NCBI RefSeq assembly: GCF_021654135.1
Contig: NZ_JAKGSD010000023.1
Coordinates: forward strand, 1-64,000
From: Amycolatopsis tucumanensis
GTDB taxonomy: Bacteria > Actinomycetota > Actinomycetes > Mycobacteriales > Pseudonocardiaceae
DNA length: 64,000 bases
Direction of reading: 5' to 3'
The stretch's first letter is position 1. Every line of letters begins with the position of its first letter. The translations under genes and the position numbers were made by a program. Below, one piece after another: positions 50,911 to 57,473 of the stretch. The notes under the pieces were generated by a model. The model saw only the letters and a program-made list of their open reading frames with translations, had not been told where the DNA came from and searched no databases.

Positions 50911-52314
50911 TCACGCGGTGATCGGGGCCTGGGCCTCGCCGGTCGGCGCGAGGTTCTGGAACACCACGCGCAGGGACTCCACACCGACGAACGCGGCGGC
51001 CTCGAACGTCTCCACGAACGTCTGGAACCGGTTCCGGGCGTTCAGCTCGCTGTCCCGCACCACGCCGAGATCCAGGCGCCCACCGTCGAGGTACAGCCAG
51101 TCGCCAGTCCGGAACAAAGCCGTGTCCACCGACGTCGGCCACGCGGGGAGGGGCTGGCCGGCAAGCGCGGCGGGGAACGTCTGCGCGGGGATGGTCAGGG
51201 CGCCCACGGTCTGCTGGGGCAGGCCGTCCAGGTGCCACACCGGCGTGACGTGCCGGACCGCGAACCACCGCTCGATCTCCGCATCGGCCTCCGCGAGGGC
51301 CTGCGCGGTGTCGGCACTGGCCTGCTGGCGGACGATATCGGCACGGATCTCATCCCGCAGCCACACGGGCGCGATCCACGTCAGCGGCGGCTGGACCGCC
51401 AGACGGCGGCGACTGCGGTAGTAGCTCACGGCCTGATCGAGACCGGCCAGAATGTCCCGCGCCGCGCCCAGCCGCTTCGGGACGGTCACCAGCGTGGACC
51501 CGGCCAGGATGTCAGCCAGCAGTTCGTTCTCGGCGACGCGGGCAGCCGCGATCAGGCTGGTCTCCACCGCAGCCTGGGCGTACTCCCGGTCGAACCGGGC
51601 CATGAAGTTCGCCAACTCCAGCACGGAGTAGATCGCGCGCACCGCCACCGTCTCCACGGGCGGGCAGTCGAACTGCTGGACGGTCTTGCGCGCGCCGTCG
51701 GGTGCGTCGGCGGCCACGTCGTCGTCAACGGTCCACACGCCAGCCGTCAGGCTGCTGGCATCGATCGCGCGGCGGAACTCGATACCACCGTGCTCAGCCT
51801 GGAACCGGTTCAGCGCGTCCCTGACGGGCCGATCGGCCACGCCCACCACCGGAATGTCGTAGATCGTCTCCAGGGGCGCACAGAGGCCACCAGCGGCCGT
51901 CAGCGCGTCCAGGGAGCGCGTCGCGTCGATCCTCGGCATGATGCCTGCGGAGGGCACGCTGGTCTGGAGCATCCGCGCTTCCGGATAGGTGGTGTTCACC
52001 CGCATCAGCACATTTCTGCTCGGCGCCGGGGCGCCAGACATCCCTGTTGCCGTGCGCTGGAGGGCGTCCGCCACGTGTTCCACGAGGGCGTCCTGGGTCT
52101 TGACGGCGCCCTGGCCGGGGATGATCACCTCCGCGCGGATGGGCGTCTGGGCGGCCTCCAGGTGTGCCTTCTGGGCGAGCACCTCCTGTTTGGTGGCCGC
52201 CAACTGCTCCAGCGTCCGCACGGCCTCCTCGGTGTACTGCCCTCGGTACTTAGCCGCCGATCGAGCGAGGTTTGCCAGCACCTCGTCAGCCTGCTTGATA
52301 GTCGTCACCCGCAT
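50911..52314 (-). CDS. HK97-type phage major capsid protein
   Basis: 467 aa from the ATG at 52314 (AGGAGGC upstream). The N-terminal ~75 residues are a charged helical/coiled region like the HK97 delta-domain. The body resembles actinophage capsid proteins: an A-domain-like GLCAPLETIYDIPVVG, GVWTVDDDVAA, a spine-helix stretch AIYSVLELANFMARFDREYAQ, AARVAENELLADILAGST, GAARDILAGLDQAVSYYRSR and LTWIAPVWLRDEIRADIVRQQ. It is alone on the minus strand, convergent with the integrase. No capsid protease, portal or terminase gene is adjacent. An encapsulin-type shell is an alternative, but the length and motifs favour a capsid protein. Confidence 0.8.
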   Translation of the reverse strand: MRVTTIKQADEVLANLARSAAKYRGQYTEEAVRTLEQLAATKQEVLAQKAHLEAAQTPIRAEVIIPGQGAVKTQDALVEHVADALQRTATGMSGAPAPSRNVLMRVNTTYPEARMLQTSVPSAGIMPRIDATRSLDALTAAGGLCAPLETIYDIPVVGVADRPVRDALNRFQAEHGGIEFRRAIDASSLTAGVWTVDDDVAADAPDGARKTVQQFDCPPVETVAVRAIYSVLELANFMARFDREYAQAAVETSLIAAARVAENELLADILAGSTLVTVPKRLGAARDILAGLDQAVSYYRSRRRLAVQPPLTWIAPVWLRDEIRADIVRQQASADTAQALAEADAEIERWFAVRHVTPVWHLDGLPQQTVGALTIPAQTFPAALAGQPLPAWPTSVDTALFRTGDWLYLDGGRLDLGVVRDSELNARNRFQTFVETFEAAAFVGVESLRVVFQNLAPTGEAQAPITA

Positions 52315-52533
52315 TGGGTGTGCCTCCTTGGTAGGGGTTCCGTGGACTCCCCAGCCGGGCTAGGCCTCCGGCGCTGTGTCTGTCCGTTCGAGGTGAGCCG
52401 GGCTAGGCCCTGCGCGCACGCACCCACTGTCGGCCCTACGCGCGATGGACGCGACCAGCACGCCCCCGGCTATCTGTCGTGCTGCACGGATCACACTACG
52501 GCCGCGATCGCGTTTTCCCTGGTCACGCACCAG

Positions 52534-52558
52534 GTTTACCCCCCGATATGGGGTAAAC
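52534..52558. promoter_or_regulatory. 25-bp palindromic operator between capsid and rightward genes
   Basis: GTTTACCCC-N7-GGGGTAAAC is a perfect palindrome in the 415-bp divergent spacer (52315-52729). Similar sites occur at 55767, 55877, 57078 and 58658. No other feature is apparent in this spacer apart from short inverted repeats. Confidence 0.7.
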
Positions 52559-52729
52559 ATGTTGTGCCACAAGGGATACCCGGGGAAGGACGGTTGCTGA
52601 CCGTTCTCTTGTTCCGGAAGGATCAAGACCGTCCGAAGTAAAACAAGCGCACCGGAACGACTGAACAAGGAGAATCCACCGCGCACCGACTGGGCCGGGA
52701 CACCGGCCCGTGAAGGAGGTGCGGTCTCC

Positions 52730-52957
52730 TTGACCGTCCGTGGTGATAGCAGCACGATCCATCACCTGCGCGCCCGCGTGGCGAACGCCAAGCGGTGGAA
52801 CCGACCGGAGGCGGAGGATCTCCAGCGTGAACTCCGCACGGCGATCCTCCAGCGGCACATCACCGATGCCCTGGCGACGTGGCCGCCGCTGACCGACGAG
52901 CAGCGCGCCCGCCTGGCGGCCCTGCTTTCCCCCTCGACGGGGGGTGAAATCCGGTGA
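52730..52957 (+). CDS. small helical protein
   Basis: 75 aa from a TTG at 52730 with the strong ribosome-binding site GAAGGAGGT nine bases upstream; no ATG or GTG alternative fits. The protein is helical and basic (LRARVANAKRWNRPEAEDLQRELRTAILQRHITDALATWPPLTDEQRARLAALL), with no recognised family. It precedes the first initiator-like gene, and a hairpin lies between them. Its last codons overlap a GGGGTGAAA element related to the operator palindromes. Confidence 0.6.
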   Translation: MTVRGDSSTIHHLRARVANAKRWNRPEAEDLQRELRTAILQRHITDALATWPPLTDEQRARLAALLSPSTGGEIR

Positions 52958-52969
52958 AGACAAGGGAAA

Positions 52970-52994
52970 GCCGCCCCGGGGGCAACGGGGCGGC
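52970..52994 (+). terminator. GC-rich hairpin before the first initiator gene
   Basis: GCCGCCCCG and CGGGGCGGC form a 9-bp stem with a 7-nt loop, 12 bp after the 52730 gene and 63 bp before the initiator start. It could be a terminator or an attenuator. Confidence 0.5.
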
Positions 52995-53057
52995 CACGGA
53001 AACCCTTGCTGGGAGGACGTTTCCTACCGGAGATTCTACCCCTTCCGGGGGTGCATC

Positions 53058-54146
53058 GTGAGCTACCAGGCCGTCGAGTGGGTGTTCCGCGAGGCTCCGA
53101 TGCCCAAGACCGACGCCGGTAAGAACCACACCACCGCACGCCTCGTGCTCGCAGCGCTTGCCGATGCGGCGGATGCGGACGGGACCAACGCCTACCCGGC
53201 TGTCTCCGAAATCACCTGGCGCACCGGACTGTCGGACAAGCCTGTCCGCAACGCCCTCAAGACGCTTGAGCAGGCCGGGCTGATCGTGCGGAACGGAACC
53301 AAGGGCGACGGAGTCACCAACTGGACGTTGCGGCTCCATCTCAAGCGCCCTCCGGAGGAGCGCGCCGCTCACGACGCCAAGGTCAATGCAGAGCGGGAAG
53401 CCGCCCTGGAACGCATGACAGCCGCGCGGAGGAAGCGTGCAACGGACCACCAGGTGAACACGTTCCGGTCGCAGGAACCGGAACCTCGGGGCCACGCTTC
53501 CACGGCGTTCCGGTCGCAGGAACCGGAACATGGACTTGGTGAAGGCCGTACGACTGCGTCGTTCCGGTCCCTGCGACCGAACGTTCCGGTTCCTACGACC
53601 GAACGTTCCGGTTCTTGCGACGGGGATACCAGTCCTTACCAGTCCAAGGACCAGTCCTTCTCCCCCCTCCGCCCCCCGCTGGGGGGAACGCGCTCCACCG
53701 GCCGCGCGGCCTCGTCCACCGCGAGCGGCGGACAGCCGACGGGCGAGGCGGGGAGCGAGGTCGAGCAGGACACCCCGCCGGACGCCTACGACTGGGCGGA
53801 CGAGCTGGCCGACGCCGAGGCTGACGCGCCCCCCTCACGGTCCGTGCCGTCCCCGACAAAAGACGCTGAGGACGAGAGGGCGACCGACCGGGAGCACCGC
53901 TCGGACACCGTGCCGTACCCGATCGAAAAGAGGGCTGAGGACGCCGAGGACGGCCTTTCCGGGCCGGAGTGGACGGAGATCCGGAACACGGATGGTTGGG
54001 CGGCTGAGGCACACAAGAGGCTGGCGCCCGCCTACCACCGGCGTTACGCCAAGCCCGAGCCGTTGGCACGCCTCGCTCGACGCGCCAACAAGGGCGATCG
54101 GGACGCACGTCGAGCGCTCCACGACCTCGGACTGGTCGCATCATGA
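53058..54146 (+). CDS. winged-helix replication-initiator-like protein with internal iterons (Rep1)
   Basis: 362 aa from the GTG at 53058. The N-terminal domain (SYQAVEWVFREAPMP, LVLAALADAADADGTNAYPAVSEITWRTGLSDKPVRNALKTLEQAGLIVRNG) is a phage-type winged helix like that of lambda O and other actinobacterial element initiators. The middle (about residues 135-190) is low complexity and is encoded by the iteron array. The acidic C-terminal half ends with an Arg-rich helical segment (RLARRANKGDRDARRALHDLG). It heads a chain of overlapping small genes. An initiator function is inferred from the fold and the iterons. Confidence 0.65.
   Translation: MSYQAVEWVFREAPMPKTDAGKNHTTARLVLAALADAADADGTNAYPAVSEITWRTGLSDKPVRNALKTLEQAGLIVRNGTKGDGVTNWTLRLHLKRPPEERAAHDAKVNAEREAALERMTAARRKRATDHQVNTFRSQEPEPRGHASTAFRSQEPEHGLGEGRTTASFRSLRPNVPVPTTERSGSCDGDTSPYQSKDQSFSPLRPPLGGTRSTGRAASSTASGGQPTGEAGSEVEQDTPPDAYDWADELADAEADAPPSRSVPSPTKDAEDERATDREHRSDTVPYPIEKRAEDAEDGLSGPEWTEIRNTDGWAAEAHKRLAPAYHRRYAKPEPLARLARRANKGDRDARRALHDLGLVAS
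53461..53626 (+). repeat. iteron-like repeats inside Rep1
   Basis: Five copies of CGTTCCGGT followed by a C/G-rich partner begin at 53461, 53506, 53560, 53582 and 53604. The first two are near-palindromes (TTCCGGT...ACCGGAA). The last three are head-to-tail with an exact 22-bp period, two helical turns. A lower-GC stretch with three ACCAGTCC repeats follows (53628-53660). The layout recalls lambda ori inside gene O. Confidence 0.75.
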
Positions 54147-54307
54147 CCGCCCGCGTCCGCGCCGACATCGCCGAGACCGTCCGCACCGGCCTCGCCGCCC
54201 TCGCCGAGATCACCGCCCACTACCCCGAAGCGCTTCCGGCCCTTGCCGAGCAGGCCCGGCAGATCACCGCACAGACAGGAGACCATCATGCCGAAGTCCA
54301 CCCGTGA
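54143..54307 (+). CDS. small coupled protein
   Basis: 54 aa, predicted helical (RADIAETVRTGLAALAEITAHYPEALPALAEQARQI). The ATG overlaps the Rep1 stop (ATGA), and the 3' end overlaps the next gene by 20 bp, which supports real translation. No family recognised. Confidence 0.5.
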   Translation: MTARVRADIAETVRTGLAALAEITAHYPEALPALAEQARQITAQTGDHHAEVHP

Positions 54308-54569
54308 ACTCGTCCTCGCGCCGTTCCCTGGCCTGATGAGCTACCAGGAGGCCGTGGCTCAGGCGCAGTGCCCGGATTGCGTCAGCACCGTGGAGCCGCA
54401 CACCAGCGACGACGACGGTCCCGGCGTGGTGTTCGCGGTGCGCCACGACCCGATGTGCGTGCACGGCCGCAAGCTGGACCTCCAGCGGCGGAAGGCCCGC
54501 GCCAAGCGCAAGGCGGACAAGGCCAAGCGCACGGCCGCCAAGCGCGCCCGGAAGGCAGCCGGCCAGTGA
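54288..54569 (+). CDS. small basic zinc-finger-like protein
   Basis: 93 aa from the ATG at 54288 (ribosome-binding site ACAGGAGA). A CPDC pair near residue 25 and CVHG near residue 58 could bind zinc. The last 35 residues are a Lys/Arg/Ala helix (RRKARAKRKADKAKRTAAKRARKAAG) suited to nucleic-acid contact. It overlaps both neighbouring genes by a few bases. No family recognised; a DNA-binding accessory is the best guess. Confidence 0.6.
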   Translation: MPKSTRELVLAPFPGLMSYQEAVAQAQCPDCVSTVEPHTSDDDGPGVVFAVRHDPMCVHGRKLDLQRRKARAKRKADKAKRTAAKRARKAAGQ

Positions 54570-54763
54570 CCGCCCCCGAGATGCCCGAGCCCGACTACCC
54601 CGAGCAGTACGGCATGGTGTGCCGCTCGCTGGTGATGTGCCGCGAGGTCGTCTACCCCGCCGCTGTGGTCGAGGACACGCCCGCGCTCACGTTCGCCTAC
54701 CTGTGCCCGAACTGCGGCACCGAGTGGACCGCCTACTTCCCTCAGGAGCCGACCGATGGTTGA
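54566..54763 (+). CDS. small zinc-ribbon-like protein
   Basis: 65 aa from a GTG overlapping the preceding stop. MVCRSLVMCREVVYPA and YLCPNCGTEWTAYFPQ provide two cysteine pairs, the pattern of a compact zinc ribbon. It overlaps the next gene by 8 bp. Small zinc-ribbon proteins are common next to structural genes in actinophages, but no role can be assigned. Confidence 0.6.
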   Translation: MTAPEMPEPDYPEQYGMVCRSLVMCREVVYPAAVVEDTPALTFAYLCPNCGTEWTAYFPQEPTDG

Positions 54764-55601
54764 GATCAACCCCTACGCGCAGCCGCAGCAGAACACCCCC
54801 CGGCCCAGCACCATCGTGGACGTCATTGCGGAAACCAAGCGCATCGTGGACGCCGCCGCACGGTCGAACCCGCTGCGAAACGCGATCATCGACGACGGGG
54901 TGGTGCGCTGGCGTGGCAACTACACCGACGCCACCACGGGCGACCGCTCGTACTACGTGCGCATCGGGGAGCTGGACGACGTGGAGCAGGACCCCGTGTT
55001 GGGCAAGCCCCAGCGGGGGTTCAGCATCCGCCGCGACGACCCCAGCGGCAGCATCGCGTTCCAGGTCGCCGACTGGGATGCGAACTGGCGACCCGGCGGC
55101 CCCCTCCGGCAGCGGGTCCGCATGTACGACCGCAACGGCAAGCCCATCTTCGAGGAAGGCTTGAACGGGGGCCTGGCGTGGCCGTGGACGTCCGTGTGCC
55201 TGTACTCGATGTCCGACACCACCCGGCCGTACACGATCGCCACCACCACGACCGCGTGGCAGCTCGTGGCGTTCGCGGAGGTGTACGCCCACGGCCCCAT
55301 CGTCGAGGCTATGGGCCAGATCTTGATGGGCTTGAACTACAGCATGGACCTCCGGCTGAGCGTCGGCGCCTTCCTCACCCCCGGCGGGTCCGAAACCATC
55401 CAGACCGGCACCATCGCCTCCGGCACCGGGGCGGGAAGCTGGTATCTGAGCCTCGACACCGCCCAGAGCGCCCTGTGGGCGAACAACCTGGGCCGGTACC
55501 GCATCTACGTGGAGGCGCGGCTCACCAACGCCAACGGCAACCCCACCGGACCCGACCTGAACGCGTTCCTCCGTCCGAACTGGAGCGGGATCGCGGCATG
55601 A
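54756..55601 (+). CDS. possible virion surface/tail-fibre-like protein
   Basis: 281 aa. After a helical start (RPSTIVDVIAETKRIVDAAARSNPLRNAIIDDG) the protein is beta-rich: VRWRGNYTDATTGDRSYYVRIGEL, SGSIAFQVADWDA, RQRVRMYDRNGKPIFEE, and a C-terminal jelly-roll-like part (WQLVAFAEVYAHGPIVEAMG, YSMDLRLSVGAFLTPGGSETIQTGTI, YRIYVEARLTNANGNPTGP). This is the style of phage tail-tip or receptor-binding proteins that start from a short helical stem. Together with the capsid gene it suggests a partial virion module. There is no signal peptide. Assignment is by impression and needs structure prediction. Confidence 0.5.
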   Translation: MVEINPYAQPQQNTPRPSTIVDVIAETKRIVDAAARSNPLRNAIIDDGVVRWRGNYTDATTGDRSYYVRIGELDDVEQDPVLGKPQRGFSIRRDDPSGSIAFQVADWDANWRPGGPLRQRVRMYDRNGKPIFEEGLNGGLAWPWTSVCLYSMSDTTRPYTIATTTTAWQLVAFAEVYAHGPIVEAMGQILMGLNYSMDLRLSVGAFLTPGGSETIQTGTIASGTGAGSWYLSLDTAQSALWANNLGRYRIYVEARLTNANGNPTGPDLNAFLRPNWSGIAA

Positions 55602-55789
55602 CCTCCCCCGACCCGCAGCCCGAGCGCACCGAGTTGGTGCGGGACCTCGACGCACCCGGGTGCCCGATCGTGGCGCGGCGGGTCATCGACACCGAGGTAC
55701 AGCAACTGCTCGCGGTGATCGCCACGGACACGGACCTGGACGACCTGCTGGGGCTGCTCGCGGACAGTTCACCCCCCGACATGGGGTGA
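55598..55789 (+). CDS. small acidic protein
   Basis: 63 aa, acidic (RDLDAPGCPIVARRVIDTEVQQLLAVIATDTDLDDLLGLLAD), with an ATGA overlap with the preceding gene. The final codons lie within an operator-like palindrome. No family recognised. It is the last gene of the Rep1 chain, followed by a terminator. Confidence 0.55.
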   Translation: MTSPDPQPERTELVRDLDAPGCPIVARRVIDTEVQQLLAVIATDTDLDDLLGLLADSSPPDMG

Positions 55790-55790
55790 C
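55767..55790. promoter_or_regulatory. operator-like palindrome
   Basis: GTTCACCCC-N6-GGGGTGAC matches the 52534 palindrome in arms and centre. It lies over the end of the 55598 gene, upstream of the second recombinase. Confidence 0.55.
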
Positions 55791-55804
55791 CGCGCGAACG
55801 TCGT

Positions 55805-55853
55805 GACCGGAGGGCGCGACAGGCCCCCACCACACCGAAAGCGCCCTCCGGTC
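55805..55853 (+). terminator. terminator after the Rep1 gene chain
   Basis: GACCGGAGGGCGC and GCGCCCTCCGGTC form a perfect 13-bp stem around a 23-nt loop, 15 bp after the last stop. Confidence 0.65.
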
Positions 55854-55876
55854 CGCACCTGACCAGCGCCGATGCG

Positions 55877-55898
55877 GTTTACCCCCGCACTGGCGGGA
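55877..55898. promoter_or_regulatory. operator-like half site upstream of the second recombinase
   Basis: GTTTACCCCCGC repeats the left arm of the 52534 palindrome; the right arm is degenerate (GGCGGGA). It lies about 100 bp upstream of the recombinase start in a spacer whose final 70 bp are AT-rich (AAACAATTAGCC...TTCATTTAAACC), a likely promoter zone. Confidence 0.4.
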
Positions 55899-55998
55899 CA
55901 TGGCAGGCGTGCATTCCGTGTGCATCCGCCAATCCGGCCACTCGTAAACAATTAGCCCAGTTCATTTAAACCGCAGGTCAGAGTGATATGGTGCCCGA

Positions 55999-56751
55999 AT
56001 GAAGCTCGTCGCCTACCTCCGCGTGTCCACTGCTAAGCAGCTCGACGGGTTCGGCCTCGACGTCCAGCGCAAGGCCATCCAGGAGTGGTGCGCTGCCAAC
56101 GGCCACAAGGTCGTGGCGTGGTGCGAGGACCCGGCGGTGTCCGGCGCCAAGGACGCTGTGGACCGGCCCGGCCTGACGGAAGCGCTCCAAAAGCTCCGGC
56201 ATCCGGGCCTGAGTGGCGCACGGCGCGCTCCGGAAGCCGAGGGCCTTGTGGTGGCCCGGCTGGACCGCCTGGCGCGTGCTCTGACCGTTCAGGAGGCAAT
56301 CCTGGGCCTGGCGTGGCAGCACGGGGCGCACGTGTTCACGGCCGACACCGGCGAGGTGCTGCGGGACGACCCGGACGACCCGATGCGGACCGCCATGCGC
56401 CAGATGGCAGGCGTGTTCGCCGAGCTGGACCGCCGGACGACCGTGAAGCGGCTGCGAGACGGGATCAAGGCCAAGGCCGCGTCCGGACGCAAGGCCACGG
56501 GCAGCTACGCCTACGGGTACCGGGGCGAGGGCACGGGCAAGAACCGCGACGCTGTCCGGGTGCCCCAGGAACAGCGCGTCATCCGCCGCATGGTGGAGAT
56601 GCGGCAGGCGCGCATGTCCTACCCGGAGATAGCCGCACGGCTCCAGGAGGAAGGGTTCCGGCCGCGCAAGGCCGCGCAGTGGTCGGCGATGACCGTGCGG
56701 AACATCCTCGTGCGCGAGATGGGGCCAGAGGCCGCCGCGCTGTCAGCCTGA
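55999..56751 (+). CDS. second serine recombinase (resolvase/short integrase)
   Basis: 250 aa. Catalytic Ser10 lies in AYLRVSTAKQ; VVARLDRLARALTVQEAI and MAGVFAELDRRTTVKRLRDGIKAKAASGRKATGSYAYGYR follow, then a short recombinase-type DNA-binding region (EQRVIRRMVEMRQARMSYPEIAARLQEEGFRPRKAAQWSAMTVRNIL). It lacks the zinc ribbon and coiled coil of the first integrase, so it resembles small invertase/resolvase proteins. It could resolve multimers, invert a segment, or be the integrase of an older, nested element. Its site is not identified. Confidence 0.85.
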   Translation: MKLVAYLRVSTAKQLDGFGLDVQRKAIQEWCAANGHKVVAWCEDPAVSGAKDAVDRPGLTEALQKLRHPGLSGARRAPEAEGLVVARLDRLARALTVQEAILGLAWQHGAHVFTADTGEVLRDDPDDPMRTAMRQMAGVFAELDRRTTVKRLRDGIKAKAASGRKATGSYAYGYRGEGTGKNRDAVRVPQEQRVIRRMVEMRQARMSYPEIAARLQEEGFRPRKAAQWSAMTVRNILVREMGPEAAALSA

Positions 56752-56753
56752 GG

Positions 56754-57062
56754 TCAGCGCGCGTCCTTGTTCGACGCCCAGCGCCAAGCCACCCGGGCGC
56801 CGCGACCGGCCGCCTTGGTGCCGCGCCAGAGCTGCTGGGCCGACCACACGATGACCCGTCCGGCCCGGCTGGGTTCCGGCTCCACGCGGATCGTCGGCTG
56901 CTTCACGCCGCTGTAGCGCTCCACGTTGATGACGCTGTTGCGCGGGAATGGTTTGGCCGCTTCCTGGGCGTTGCGGGCCTCGACGATGTGCCGCACGGGC
57001 TCCTCATCCCAGGGCGGCGGGCGGACCGTCACACGGAACAGCTTGTAGTCGTCGTTCGCCAC
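56754..57062 (-). CDS. hypothetical protein of the element
   Basis: 102 aa from the GTG at 57062. A conserved-looking core (DDYKLFRVTVRPPPWDEEPVRHIVEARNAQEAAKPFPRNSVINVERY) is followed by a basic C-terminal tail (RGTKAAGRGARVAWRWASNK). No signal peptide; family not recognised. Its 3' end stops 2 bp from the recombinase gene (convergent). An operator-like palindrome lies 16 bp upstream of the start. Confidence 0.6.
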   Translation of the reverse strand: MANDDYKLFRVTVRPPPWDEEPVRHIVEARNAQEAAKPFPRNSVINVERYSGVKQPTIRVEPEPSRAGRVIVWSAQQLWRGTKAAGRGARVAWRWASNKDAR

Positions 57063-57077
57063 GGCCGGACAGTAGCG

Positions 57078-57100
57078 GTTCACCCCCCGGTAGGGGGTTG
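57078..57100. promoter_or_regulatory. operator-like palindrome
   Basis: GTTCACCCCCCG-GTA-GGGGGTTG lies 16-38 bp upstream of the 57062 start and overlaps the 3' end of the 57080-57379 gene. Confidence 0.5.
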
Positions 57101-57379
57101 GAGGCCCAGCCGGTGCGGGGCGTCGGGGATCTCGGGGGAGGCAGCCCGCACCGGCCGGGGGTCGGCAGCCTGCGAACGACGCAAGCGGAGAAGGCACACC
57201 GTGCACGGCATTCCGGCCGGGCCGTCCAGCCACTCCAGGTCCCCCGACCAGAACGCCTCGCCGCAGTAGGCCGTCAGGGTGTCGGGGTACCGGCCGGTGC
57301 CGGGGAACAGGTGCACCACACGCCTGGACTCGCCGACCACGCCGGGCAGTGGTCGGCCGATCATCAGCCGCACCGTCAT
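57080..57379 (-). CDS. small Cys-containing protein next to the regulator
   Basis: 99 aa from the ATG at 57379. RRVVHLFPGTGRYPDTLTAYCGEAF and MPCTVCLLR supply a His and three Cys that may bind a metal; the rest is basic and Pro-rich. Small proteins of this kind often accompany helix-turn-helix/TPR regulators in actinobacterial elements, but no function is known. It lies 94 bp downstream of the regulator gene on the same strand. Confidence 0.6.
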   Translation of the reverse strand: MTVRLMIGRPLPGVVGESRRVVHLFPGTGRYPDTLTAYCGEAFWSGDLEWLDGPAGMPCTVCLLRLRRSQAADPRPVRAASPEIPDAPHRLGLQPPTGG

Positions 57380-57473
57380 CGGGCGGTCCGCTCGCGGTTC
57401 GTCAGGCTCATGATCGTCAGCCTGGCGCCGGAGCGGGCACGGATGTTGCCTGCGTGGCAAACACCCGAACGGA

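Noticed and set aside
50911..52314. Encapsulin nanocompartment shell
   Set aside because: The protein is longer than typical encapsulins, has a delta-domain-like N-terminal extension and matches actinophage capsid style. No cargo enzyme is adjacent. It is kept only as an alternative.
55790..55998. Possible internal att site separating two tandem elements
   Set aside because: I looked for TGCTTCGTCTG or a ptpA-like segment between the two halves and found none; only operator-like repeats and a terminator are present.
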